Shown here one piece after another: positions 1 through 6,437 of a stretch of 12,306 nt of DNA. The stretch is from NCBI GenBank assembly GCA_040755275.1, contig JBFMBE010000103.1, positions 1 to 12,306 of the forward strand, written 5' to 3'. The position numbers were made by a program, and so were the translations under genes. Below the pieces are notes generated by a model. The model saw nothing but the letters and a program-made list of their open reading frames with translations. It ran no database searches and had not been told where the DNA came from. This DNA is from Desulfatirhabdium sp040755275 (GTDB lineage Bacteria > Desulfobacterota > Desulfobacteria > Desulfobacterales > Desulfatirhabdiaceae). Numbering within the stretch: position 1 is the first letter of the stretch; each line of letters opens with the position of its first letter.

Positions 1-143
1 ACGATCTCCGGCTGCTTCAAACAGTTTCCGCTGCTTCGCAAAACACCACCCGCCCTCCTGCTGGGGGCACGGCTTTGAAGGAAAATCGGTGGTCAGCGAC
101 TTTTTGCGGGGCCGTCATTCGTGATGGAGTCGCAAAAAGTCGC
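1..143. repeat. Dispersed intergenic repeat arm, truncated by window start
   Basis: Positions 1-24 match 5501-5524 at 22 of 24 bases. Both copies then reach the same block, GCGACTTTTTGCG followed by a gccgtcat/gatgg motif, after nearly the same distance (96 here, 5599 there). Positions 24-63 also match the reverse complement of 2761-2800 at 37 of 40 bases. The stretch therefore belongs to a modular repeat family seen elsewhere in the window. It lies just past the 3' end of the minus-strand ATPase gene that stops at 189. No coding potential is evident. The left limit is unknown. Confidence 0.8.
96..143. other. Perfect 13-bp inverted repeat with inner UUCG-capped stem
   Basis: The arms GCGACTTTTTGCG (96-108) and CGCAAAAAGTCGC (131-143) are exact reverse complements. 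The 22-nt interior can form a second stem, CCGTCA against TGATGG with one G-T pair, closed by a TTCG tetraloop. The hairpin lies 46 bp beyond the stop of the minus-strand gene at 189-629 and could end its transcript. There is no T-run directly after the stem, so it is not a textbook intrinsic terminator. It is the core hairpin of the repeat that covers positions 1-143. Confidence 0.75.
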
Positions 144-188
144 AGCGTCTTGTAATCGTCGCATGGCATATCGTGCAGGATCCATTGC

Positions 189-629
189 CTATGGTCTGCC
201 GTCTGGCAAATGGACCGAAAGGGTCAGTACATTCCGTGTACCCTTTCTTTCATAGCAAACACCGTCCATCAGTTTCCGGATCAGGTATACGCCGAGTCCT
301 CCGATCTGCCGTTCTTCAAGGGGGGCATCGAGATCCGGCTCACCGGTGGTTTCGATATCGAAAGGTTTGCCTTCGTCTTCGATCTGAATGCACCAGAGCG
401 CGTGTGCCTCATCGATGAAGGAAGAAATTCGAACCATGCCACCGGGTTTATCGTATGCATAACTGACAACGTTGACCAACGCCTCCTCGAGGGCGAGCTC
501 GATTTCACGGATACGTTTCTGTTCAAACCCGAGGTGCGAGGCTTCCGAAGAAATGGCTTCCAACCATGCCGGCAGGTTGTCCATCACGGCCTGCATTTCC
601 ATATCGATGTTCATCGCTTCCTTCGGCAT
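189..629 (-). CDS. ATP-binding protein, RsbW-like anti-sigma/serine kinase family (GHKL)
   Basis: A 146-residue protein with the Bergerat-fold layout of the HATPase_c_2 family, which includes the anti-sigma serine kinases RsbW and SpoIIAB. The N-box helix is at residues 44-59 (ELALEEALVN, with Glu48, Glu49 and Asn53). The G1 motif is EDEGKPFD around residues 84-91, and the G2 glycine loop GGLGVYLI is at 110-117. Family members phosphorylate an anti-sigma-factor antagonist or bind a sigma factor. No antagonist (STAS) or sigma-factor gene is next to it here, so its partner is unknown. The first Met is used; Met6 at 614 is a plausible alternative because AAGGAAG precedes it, whereas the first Met has only a weak Shine-Dalgarno sequence. 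It is transcribed divergently from the acyl-CoA ligase gene. Confidence 0.85.
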   Translation of the reverse strand: MPKEAMNIDMEMQAVMDNLPAWLEAISSEASHLGFEQKRIREIELALEEALVNVVSYAYDKPGGMVRISSFIDEAHALWCIQIEDEGKPFDIETTGEPDLDAPLEERQIGGLGVYLIRKLMDGVCYERKGTRNVLTLSVHLPDGRP

Positions 630-844
630 GGCTTGCTTTCATGAGATTGCGGACGGATGCGTATCGTTGAGGATATTTTTGCGTTTCTGCTTTAGTATGT
701 TTTGAACGGATAATCAATAACCTTTGCAACGACATTGATGCGGCACATTCGGATACGACACGACGATCGACGACCGTTTAAGCGTTGAAATTGTCCAAAT
801 TTCCTGATAAAGGCAGGCACACGTTCCGACATGTTCACCGACTC

Positions 845-856
845 GGCCGATCGGCC
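845..856. promoter_or_regulatory. 12-bp perfect palindrome upstream of acyl-CoA ligase
   Basis: GGCCGATCGGCC is a perfect palindrome that ends 51 bp before the ATG of the ligase gene. It lies in the divergent intergenic region 630-907. It could be a dimeric regulator site, but a single short GC-rich palindrome may also be chance. No convincing sigma-70 promoter was identified here; TTGAAA at 785-790 followed by a GATAAA-like hexamer at 806-811 has a short 15-bp spacer. Confidence 0.25.
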
Positions 857-907
857 AGATCCGAAACCCTAACCCCATACCATTCAAATCCAAACAAAGG
901 AGGATGC

Positions 908-2557
908 ATGAGTTACCGCACGATTCCGAAGACCCCTTCCGCCTATGGCTATCCACTGCTGATCAAGAACATCATCGATGCCCCACTCATCTATGCACCG
1001 GATCAGGAGATCGTGTATCGGGACAAGATCCGTTACAATTATCGCACGCTTCGCAGCCGTATCGGGCAATTGGCCAATCTGCTCAAGTCTCAGGGTGTGG
1101 AACCGGGAACAACTGTTGCGGTCATGGATTGGGACAGCCATCGGTACCTCGAATGCTTCTTTGCCGTTCCGATGATGGGTGCCGTTCTTCATACCATCAA
1201 CATCCGGCTGTCACCCGATCAGCTCATCTACACGATCAATCATGCCGAAGACGACATCATTCTGGTGAATTCCGATTTCCTGCCGATGCTCGAACCCATT
1301 CAGGACCAGATCAGCCGGGTCAAGAAATTCATCGTCCTGACCGATCTCGATCAGGCGCCGACAACGACACTGCAAATCGTCGGTGAATATGAGGCATTGT
1401 TGAAAACCCAGAGTGCCGACTTCGATTTCCCGGATTTCGACGAAAACACCATGGCAACGACTTTCTACACGACTGGAACGACCGGTCTGCCGAAGGGGGT
1501 GTACTTCAGTCACCGTCAGCTCGTCCTGCACACCTATGCGTTGATGTCCGCCCTATGCGCATATAAAACGGCTCTGACGCTCAACTCGGGCGATGTCTAC
1601 ATGCCGTTGACACCCATGTTTCATGTTCATGCCTGGGGTATTCCATTCCTGTGCACCCTGCTCGGTACCAAGCAGGTTTACCCTGGAAAATACGAGCCAC
1701 CGGTTCTGTTGAAGCTCATCCTCACCGAAAAAGTCACGTTTTCCCATTGCGTCCCCACCATCATTCATATGCTCGTGTCGAGCCCGGCCGTCAAGAACGT
1801 CAATCTCTCCAACTGGAAAGTCATCATCGGTGGCTCAGCTCTGCCCAAGGGTTTGTGCAAGGCCGCCATGGAGCTGGGGATCAACATCACGTCGGCCTAT
1901 GGCATGTCGGAAACCTGTCCGCTGTTGACTGCTGCCAATCTCAAACCCTGGATGCTCGACTGGGATATAGACAAACAGGTGGCGATCCGCTGCAAGACGG
2001 GCATGCCCGTCCCGCTGGTTCATCTGGAGATCGTGGATCCGGAAGGAAAGCCCGTCCCCCATGACGGAAAAGCCACAGGAGAAGTGGTCGTACGGGCACC
2101 CTGGTTGACCCAAGGATATCTGAAAGACCCCGAAAAAAGCGAAGCCCTTTGGGAAAACGGCTGGTTGCATACCGGTGACATCGGGTACATCGATTCGGAA
2201 GGGTATTTGCAGATCACCGACCGGGTCAAGGACGTCATCAAGACCGGAGGGGAATGGATATCCTCTCTGCAGCTCGAGGATATCATCAGCCAGCATCCGG
2301 CGGTCAGCGAGGCGGCGGTCATTGGAATTCCAGATGAAAAATGGGGTGAAAGGCCCATGGCCCTGATCGTGCTCCGAGAAGGCTTCAAGGGAAAGGTGAC
2401 GGAGGAGGAGCTCAAACAGTTCTACATGAAGTCGGTGGAGGATGGGCTCATTCCGAAATACGGTGTTCCCAGCAGGATCGCCATCGTCGACACCATCGCC
2501 AAGACCAGCGTTGGAAAGATCAACAAGAAGCAGCTACGTCAGGAATACAAGGGTTAA
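908..2557 (+). CDS. AMP-forming fatty-acid/acyl-CoA ligase
   Basis: This enzyme joins a carboxylic acid to CoA through an acyl-AMP intermediate, in the cytosol or at the inner face of the membrane. At 549 residues it has the usual ANL-superfamily length. Visible motifs are the phosphate loop TTGTTGLPKG (about residues 188-197), YGMSET (331-336), TGD (422-424), DRVKD in the hinge (438-442), and the C-terminal catalytic lysine in KTSVGK (Lys537). The reading frame is open upstream to 785, but the ATG at 908 is preceded by AAAGGAGG at 896-903 and matches the start expected for the family, so it is chosen. Chain-length preference cannot be read from sequence; the overall look is of the medium/long-chain 'fatty acid-CoA ligase' group. 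It is a single-gene unit, divergent from the GHKL gene and convergent with the Gate-protein operon. Lys537 is the residue class controlled by acylation in related synthetases. Confidence 0.92.
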   Translation: MSYRTIPKTPSAYGYPLLIKNIIDAPLIYAPDQEIVYRDKIRYNYRTLRSRIGQLANLLKSQGVEPGTTVAVMDWDSHRYLECFFAVPMMGAVLHTINIRLSPDQLIYTINHAEDDIILVNSDFLPMLEPIQDQISRVKKFIVLTDLDQAPTTTLQIVGEYEALLKTQSADFDFPDFDENTMATTFYTTGTTGLPKGVYFSHRQLVLHTYALMSALCAYKTALTLNSGDVYMPLTPMFHVHAWGIPFLCTLLGTKQVYPGKYEPPVLLKLILTEKVTFSHCVPTIIHMLVSSPAVKNVNLSNWKVIIGGSALPKGLCKAAMELGINITSAYGMSETCPLLTAANLKPWMLDWDIDKQVAIRCKTGMPVPLVHLEIVDPEGKPVPHDGKATGEVVVRAPWLTQGYLKDPEKSEALWENGWLHTGDIGYIDSEGYLQITDRVKDVIKTGGEWISSLQLEDIISQHPAVSEAAVIGIPDEKWGERPMALIVLREGFKGKVTEEELKQFYMKSVEDGLIPKYGVPSRIAIVDTIAKTSVGKINKKQLRQEYKG

Positions 2558-2585
2558 TCGGTTTTAGGCCTATGATCGTCGATAC

Positions 2586-2625
2586 GATGATTCCCTCTTC
2601 CCGAAAATGGGGAGGGGGAATCATC
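2586..2625 (+). terminator. Strong hairpin after acyl-CoA ligase (terminator-like)
   Basis: Positions 2586-2602 (GATGATTCCCTCTTCCC) pair with 2609-2625 in a continuous 17-bp stem with two G-T pairs, closed by a 6-nt GAAAAT loop. It starts 29 bp after the ligase stop codon. No T-run follows on the plus strand, so the role as an intrinsic terminator is uncertain, though the stem is very stable and well placed. Confidence 0.5.
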
Positions 2626-2631
2626 AATGAC

Positions 2632-2749
2632 GGCTTCGAAAAAAGGCCGGATGCTGTGTCGTGCTGCATCCCTCGTCGTTGCGGCGTACGTTTCAGTACG
2701 CCTCACAGACGGGATTTGCACTCCTTGCCTGCGGCCTTTTTTCGAAGCC
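2632..2749. repeat. 118-bp palindromic element with 18-bp perfect terminal inverted repeats
   Basis: GGCTTCGAAAAAAGGCCG (2632-2649) and its exact reverse complement (2732-2749) bound an 82-bp interior. The interior contains a second hairpin, GGCGTAC (2683-2689) with GTACGCC (2696-2702). No open reading frame of convincing quality and no clear target-site duplication are seen. The size and ends resemble a MITE or a large REP/BIME-like element. The arm resembles the tcgcaaaaagtc arm of the other repeats in the window. It sits between the convergent ligase and Gate-protein genes. Confidence 0.7.
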
Positions 2750-2760
2750 ATCCATAGGGC

Positions 2761-2800
2761 CCGCAGGAAGGCGGGTGGTGTTTTGCGAAGCAGTGGAAAC
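2761..2800 (-). repeat. Inverted copy of repeat block 24-63
   Basis: The reverse complement of this stretch matches window positions 24-63 at 37 of 40 bases, including a continuous shared core of 23 bases. It links the intergenic region after the acyl-CoA ligase with the repeat arm at the window start, and shows that the modules occur in both orientations. Confidence 0.8.
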
Positions 2801-2842
2801 ACTCATCCGCCCGATCTTACGATATCGGGCGGATGAGTGTTT
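2797..2842. terminator. Perfect 19-bp stem, probable bidirectional terminator
   Basis: AAACACTCATCCGCCCGAT (2797-2815) pairs exactly with 2824-2842 around an 8-nt loop. The stem begins with AAA and ends with TTT on either strand. It lies 15 bp beyond the stop of the minus-strand Gate-protein gene (2857) and faces the convergent ligase gene, so it could end transcription from both sides. The T-tract is only three bases. The stem core CCGCCCGATC is shared with the imperfect hairpins inside the repeats near 5390-5416 and 12258-12284, so it also belongs to the repeat family. Confidence 0.6.
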
Positions 2843-2856
2843 CGATGTCGAGCAAA

Positions 2857-3876
2857 TCAACCCACCCTTGCATCCCGATACCCCCCTTTGATCTGCATCC
2901 ATATCTCCCAGAGCCTGACGGCCACCATGGCTGTTACGAGCCGTGGAACATATAGCCAAAAGGCGTTCAAGCCAAGAGCGACAAAAAGAATCGGGTCTTC
3001 GACCATCGAATGGTTGATGCCTACGGAAAGGTGGAGTTTTTCCAGATCTCTGGCAGACAGGTTTCCTTCCTTGGCCTCCTCGACGATCACCGCAGCCCCA
3101 TAGGTCAAACCGAAAACGACAGCGGTCAACCACAGAACACCAACCCGTTCGTTCAATCCCATCAGACGTAGAAAAGGCCGCAGGATTCGGACCAAAGCCG
3201 GTATCCAGTCAAAAGACTTCAGCAGCCCCAGAATGACCATCAATCCCATGACAATGAAAAATATCTTGATGGAAAGCTGTCCCATCGACAGGGCCCAGTC
3301 TACCAGGTAGTGTGTCAGTGGAACGGATTGGGATTGAAAAGCGCCCGCATCGAAGGAAAGGGACGGGCCTGTCTCGGTTCGCATCCATCGGGAAACCGCG
3401 GCAACGGTGATGAGGCTTGCCAATATCCTGAAAACGGTGGCCTTGATTGCCGTAAACCCCGATCGCGCTTGAATGACAGACTCCTGGATGAGGTTGTGGG
3501 AGATGAGGACAAAGATGGCGATGAGCGTCATCTGATGCGGGGAGAAGGGGAGAAGTATCATGGCCGCAATCCCACCGTATACGCCGGTCAACATACCGAC
3601 GATAATCGGCAGGGCGGCGGCACCCGGCAAACCGATCCATCCCATCATCGGTGCGATGAGCGTGTCGAGCCGATGCAGCCATCCGCTGTATTGGAGCAAT
3701 GCCGTCAGAAACGAGATGGGAATCAACATCTGGAGCAGCCATACAAAGCCGCTCCAGCCTTTGCGGACACCGTCCCGAAATCCAGTGACCCATCGTTCCG
3801 TTGGAATGGAAAACAGCGTAGGTTTCGATCCGATCCCGTGGGGAATCGGGTCCGATTTTGTTTCGATATTGCTCAT
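2857..3876 (-). CDS. Gate-domain (nucleoside recognition) integral membrane protein
   Basis: A 339-residue inner-membrane protein with about seven or eight hydrophobic segments, for example near residues 44-67, 85-109, 115-130, 146-162, 200-220, 246-265 and 295-320. It has the duplicated arrangement of Gate-domain proteins, the 'nucleoside recognition' family that includes SpmA, SpmB and the Gate regions of FeoB and nucleoside transporters. The two halves carry related motifs, SHNLIQES (126-133) and NHSMVEDP (288-295). Many family members have no assigned substrate. It is the last gene of a three-gene unit, 10 bp after the lipoprotein stop, with AGGA five bases before its ATG. Neighbouring queF handles a deazapurine, so a role in nucleobase or nucleoside handling is conceivable but unproven. 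Confidence 0.82.
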   Translation of the reverse strand: MSNIETKSDPIPHGIGSKPTLFSIPTERWVTGFRDGVRKGWSGFVWLLQMLIPISFLTALLQYSGWLHRLDTLIAPMMGWIGLPGAAALPIIVGMLTGVYGGIAAMILLPFSPHQMTLIAIFVLISHNLIQESVIQARSGFTAIKATVFRILASLITVAAVSRWMRTETGPSLSFDAGAFQSQSVPLTHYLVDWALSMGQLSIKIFFIVMGLMVILGLLKSFDWIPALVRILRPFLRLMGLNERVGVLWLTAVVFGLTYGAAVIVEEAKEGNLSARDLEKLHLSVGINHSMVEDPILFVALGLNAFWLYVPRLVTAMVAVRLWEIWMQIKGGYRDARVG

Positions 3877-3886
3877 GCGTTCCTGC

Positions 3887-4834
3887 CTACCGGATGGATC
3901 TTACGGTCGATCCTTTTTCGGCCTGAACGCCATCGAGAACAACGGCTTCGGCACGATTGGGAGAAACGGAAGTGATGCGGACCTTTCCGATGGTCTTTCC
4001 GGGAAGAAAGAATTGCTGACCGTCTTTCCCTTCGAAGAGGGTGGCCGGACTTGCCAACGCCAATTCTCTACCGACAGTCAAACCGGCTTCAGAACCGGAA
4101 GAAAGAACGATGCGGTCTGCAGCAACCTCCGTGACAAATCCCTTCCACGGAAGATCGGCCAGAATATCGGATACGGTCTTTGCAAGGGTTGCCAACGACT
4201 TTTCGGCCGCTCGGTAGCCTTCCTGAACGTTCCGAACCCTGCCTTCCCGAATGAGTTTCAGGTCGTTCTCGTCCGCCTTGAATGTCGCAGGATAAAGCAC
4301 TTCATCCATTTTAGCTCCGGTTTCACTGTCGTAAACGGAAATGTTCCAGAGGAATCGACCCTCCTCCACACTTTTTTGGAACCAGAGATAACCGGTGCTC
4401 CGTTCATGGACATCATAGGCCAGAAGAGAGATCCGGACGAGGCCCTGAAAACCCCATTTTCTGGATTCCCTGGCAAAGGCCACGTTGTCGAAATCTCCTG
4501 CAGGGGTGATCGAAGGGGACTTGATGAAATCCGGGCAGTTGGGTGCGCCCGGACCGACCCAGACGGCTGGAATCTTGAGGCCGCGCAAATGTTCTTCGAA
4601 GCTTTGCTGAAAACGGTCCAGAGCTCCGGGCTCAAGTGTCGACTTGGGAGGTGATATGGGGCTGATACCGATTCGCATCACGAGTCCACTGTCAGCGGAG
4701 CGCCAGAGCTTCGATACGGCTTTTACCGGATTTGCGGTTCCGGAGAACCAACTACAACCGGGAAGGGTTCCAATCAACAGAATCAGAATAAAGCACGACC
4801 ATATCCCAGCGGTTTTCAGGGTGACAGAGTTCAT
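3887..4834 (-). CDS. Predicted outer-membrane lipoprotein, function unknown
   Basis: A 315-residue protein that starts with a lipoprotein signal: hydrophobic residues about 11-24, then LPGC with the lipidated Cys27. Ser28 at the +2 position does not signal inner-membrane retention, so outer-membrane anchoring is likely. The middle part (about 50-220) is soluble, mixed alpha/beta, with no motif I recognise. The last 84 residues (232-315) are beta-rich and glycine-punctuated (VTEV..DRIVLSSGSEAGL.VG and IGKVRITSV), resembling the C-terminal domain of FlgT-type proteins and similar envelope beta modules; this is a resemblance only. Its start codon overlaps the queF stop in ATGA, so it is translationally coupled to queF. 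No flagellar genes are present in the window. Function is not assigned. Confidence 0.75.
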   Translation of the reverse strand: MNSVTLKTAGIWSCFILILLIGTLPGCSWFSGTANPVKAVSKLWRSADSGLVMRIGISPISPPKSTLEPGALDRFQQSFEEHLRGLKIPAVWVGPGAPNCPDFIKSPSITPAGDFDNVAFARESRKWGFQGLVRISLLAYDVHERSTGYLWFQKSVEEGRFLWNISVYDSETGAKMDEVLYPATFKADENDLKLIREGRVRNVQEGYRAAEKSLATLAKTVSDILADLPWKGFVTEVAADRIVLSSGSEAGLTVGRELALASPATLFEGKDGQQFFLPGKTIGKVRITSVSPNRAEAVVLDGVQAEKGSTVRSIR

Positions 4835-5238
4835 GCCTTCCTTTCGTAGCGAACGCTTACTGAAGATGTGATGCCGCCTCGAGCGGTAAAATCACCGGTG
4901 ACTTCCATCCATTTCGGTTCCAATGCAGCAGTCAGATCTTCGAGGATCCGGTTGACGACGTGTTCGTAGAAAATGCCGACATTGCGGTACTGCAACAGGT
5001 AATATTTGAGGGATTTCAACTCGATGATCTTGGCATCCGGAACATAGGTGATGGTGATGCATCCGACATCCGGGAGCCCCGTCATGGGACAAACGGAGGT
5101 GTATTCCGGTTGTTTGATGCAGATGCGGATATCCCGACTCGATCGGTAACCGTAATCGATGGCGATCAGCATATCACGGGTGATGGTATCGGGGGACTCC
5201 GGTGAGGTCTTCGGGCGGAGTTCAGAGAAGGCGGTCAT
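4831..5238 (-). CDS. queF: NADPH-dependent preQ0 reductase (7-cyano-7-deazaguanine reductase)
   Basis: QueF reduces the nitrile of preQ0 to the amine preQ1 with two NADPH, late in synthesis of the tRNA nucleoside queuosine. The 135-residue length fits the short single-domain (type I, Bacillus-like) form. Cys50 in SVCPMTGLPDVG is the thioimide-forming nucleophile and Asp57, seven residues on, is the proton donor. The NADPH-binding motif ELKSLK is at 73-78, and Glu92-His93 follow in NVGIFYEH. The ATG at 5238 is preferred over an in-frame TTG at 5241 because GGAGA ends seven bases before it. It heads an operon with the lipoprotein (4-bp ATGA overlap) and the Gate membrane protein. No other queuosine genes (queC, queD, queE) lie in the window. 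Confidence 0.95.
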   Translation of the reverse strand: MTAFSELRPKTSPESPDTITRDMLIAIDYGYRSSRDIRICIKQPEYTSVCPMTGLPDVGCITITYVPDAKIIELKSLKYYLLQYRNVGIFYEHVVNRILEDLTAALEPKWMEVTGDFTARGGITSSVSVRYERKA

Positions 5239-5291
5239 CAAAATGTCTCCAAAAGAACAATTGGTTACAGGTTGCGATAGGCTTTTTAGGA

Positions 5292-5634
5292 GACCATCAT
5301 CCGTTGATGGACTCGCAAAAAGTCAGGAAGTCGCTGTCTAGTCGCGGGGTGACTGGGGAACCTTTTTCGCTGCTGCGAAAAAACTCAGCCGCCCGATCTC
5401 GTAGGATCGGACGGATGGCCAGACAGTAAACAGAGGCTGGCTGAATCGCAACGGCTCGCTTTTCAATCGATATTTCGATCCAGTACGTCCATCCGATCCA
5501 ACGATATCCGGCGGCTTCAAACAGGTTTTCGCAGCAAGCTCAAAAGGCTTCCCCAGCCACCCCGCTGATGCCCGGCATTTACAAAAAGCACGGGAAAAGC
5601 GACTTTTTGCGACGCCGTCATCTGTTGATGGCTT
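5292..5634. repeat. Fold-back intergenic repeat of about 340 bp
   Basis: This fills most of the 376-bp gene-free stretch between the sirtuin stop and queF. The left arm (about 5305-5421) and right arm (about 5489-5632) are imperfect reverse complements. Shared blocks, outside to inside, are TCGCAAAAAGTC (5313-5324) with its exact complement at 5601-5612; the GCGGGGTGACTGGGGAA block with its counterpart near 5551-5568; TGCTGCGAAAA with its counterpart near 5526-5536; and the CCGCCCGAT block with its counterpart near 5505-5513. The centre (about 5422-5488) has no obvious symmetry and no credible gene. The left arm recurs at 12173-12306, and the right arm resembles 1-143. Its outer end runs into the sirtuin coding sequence. 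Confidence 0.8.
5313..5438 (+). repeat. 126-bp direct repeat, copy 1
   Basis: Identical to 12181-12306 at 123 of 126 positions; the only differences are at 5333, 5339 and 5427. The match extends left to 5305 with two further mismatches. It holds a near-perfect hairpin, CCGCCCGATC with GATCGGACGG around TCGTAG. It forms the left arm of the fold-back element covering 5292-5634. Such low divergence over non-coding sequence 6.9 kb apart implies recent spread or gene conversion. Confidence 0.95.
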
Positions 5635-6358
5635 CTACAATAGCCTTCAGAATTTCTCCGGCTTTTCCCTGGATGATATAATCGCTGATGCCATGCGTCA
5701 ACGTCGTTTTCTCGGGGTTGATCTCGATGATGGTAGCTCCTCGATGCTTGGCGATTACCGGCATGTAGGCAGCCGGTTGTACTTCTGCGGATGTGCCGAT
5801 AACCAGCATCACATCGCACTGCATGGCTGCATGTTTGCTGTCGATGAGGCATTGAGGCGGGATTTCCTCTCCAAAGAATACGCATTCGGGACGCCAAATG
5901 CCGCTGCATTCGCATCGGGGCGGGATGTCATGCATCTGGAGGCGGCTGGTTTCGATCCGCTTGCTGCAGCGCATGCAGCGCATCCACGCAAAGCTGCCGT
6001 GAAATTCGATGGTGTTCCGGCTTCCGGCTTTCTGGTGCAGACCGTCGACATTCTGGGTGATGATGGTCTTGAGAATTCCCATTCGTTCCAGAGTAGCCAG
6101 ACCGATATGGCCGTCGTTGGGTTTGGCGGTATCCAAGGTGGTTTTCATGTCCTGAATCAGAACGCGCCAGACGGCCTCCGGATTTCGATTCAAGGCTTCG
6201 ATGTGGGCATATTCCATGGGGTCGATCTTCTCCCACAGGCCGCCTTTTCCGCGGAAAGGAGGAATACCGCTTTCAACCGAAATGCCTGCACCGGTCAATG
6301 CGACGGCGTATCGGGATGATGCCAGATCGGAGGCAGCTTTCTGGATGAGGTCTTTCAT
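5618..6358 (-). CDS. NAD-dependent protein deacylase, Sir2 family (sirtuin)
   Basis: Sirtuins remove acetyl or other acyl groups from lysine using NAD+, giving nicotinamide and O-acyl-ADP-ribose. In this 246-residue protein the NAD-binding motifs are GAGIS (23-27), GIPPFRGKGGLW (31-42) and TQNVDGLH (101-108). The catalytic base is His120 in FHGS. Zinc is held by Cys128, Cys131, Cys149 and Cys151, followed by RPECVFFGE; GTSAEVQPAA lies near residue 188. All key residues are present. The ATG at 6358 has AGGGAG seven bases upstream. It is last in a same-strand array with the MBL hydrolase 79 bp upstream. Its final codons (EAINR and the TGA) lie inside a dispersed repeat, so the C-terminus may have been rewritten by repeat insertion. 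Substrates are unknown; bacterial relatives deacetylate acyl-CoA synthetases. Confidence 0.95.
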   Translation of the reverse strand: MKDLIQKAASDLASSRYAVALTGAGISVESGIPPFRGKGGLWEKIDPMEYAHIEALNRNPEAVWRVLIQDMKTTLDTAKPNDGHIGLATLERMGILKTIITQNVDGLHQKAGSRNTIEFHGSFAWMRCMRCSKRIETSRLQMHDIPPRCECSGIWRPECVFFGEEIPPQCLIDSKHAAMQCDVMLVIGTSAEVQPAAYMPVIAKHRGATIIEINPEKTTLTHGISDYIIQGKAGEILKAIVEAINR

Positions 6359-6394
6359 GTCGATACTCCCTGTTTTGCTGTGAGAAGGTTTCCG

Positions 6395-6433
6395 CCTTTT
6401 GGAGGCACCTCATCGCTGATGAAGTCGCAACGA
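6395..6433. repeat. Degenerate fragment of the intergenic repeat
   Basis: The stretch containing CCTCATCGCTGATGAAGTCGCAA resembles the hairpin core at 112-135 (CCGTCATTCGTGATGGAGTCGCAA), with most positions shared. It lies in the 79-bp gap between the sirtuin ATG and the MBL-hydrolase stop at 6438. It is short and diverged, so the assignment is tentative. Confidence 0.4.
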
Positions 6434-6437
6434 GTTT

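Noticed and set aside
785..907. N-terminal extension of the acyl-CoA ligase from an upstream ATG
   Set aside because: The 41 added residues are arginine-rich and unlike the family; a strong AAAGGAGG site points to the ATG at 908.
3560..4654. Long plus-strand frame of 364 codons
   Set aside because: It runs antisense to the Gate protein and the lipoprotein, whose frames have a signal peptide, membrane segments and operon spacing; its translation is arginine/glycine-rich without motifs.
5313..5634. CRISPR array or insertion sequence at the repeat cluster
   Set aside because: There are no regularly spaced short repeats with unique spacers and no transposase reading frame; the structure is two inverted arms.
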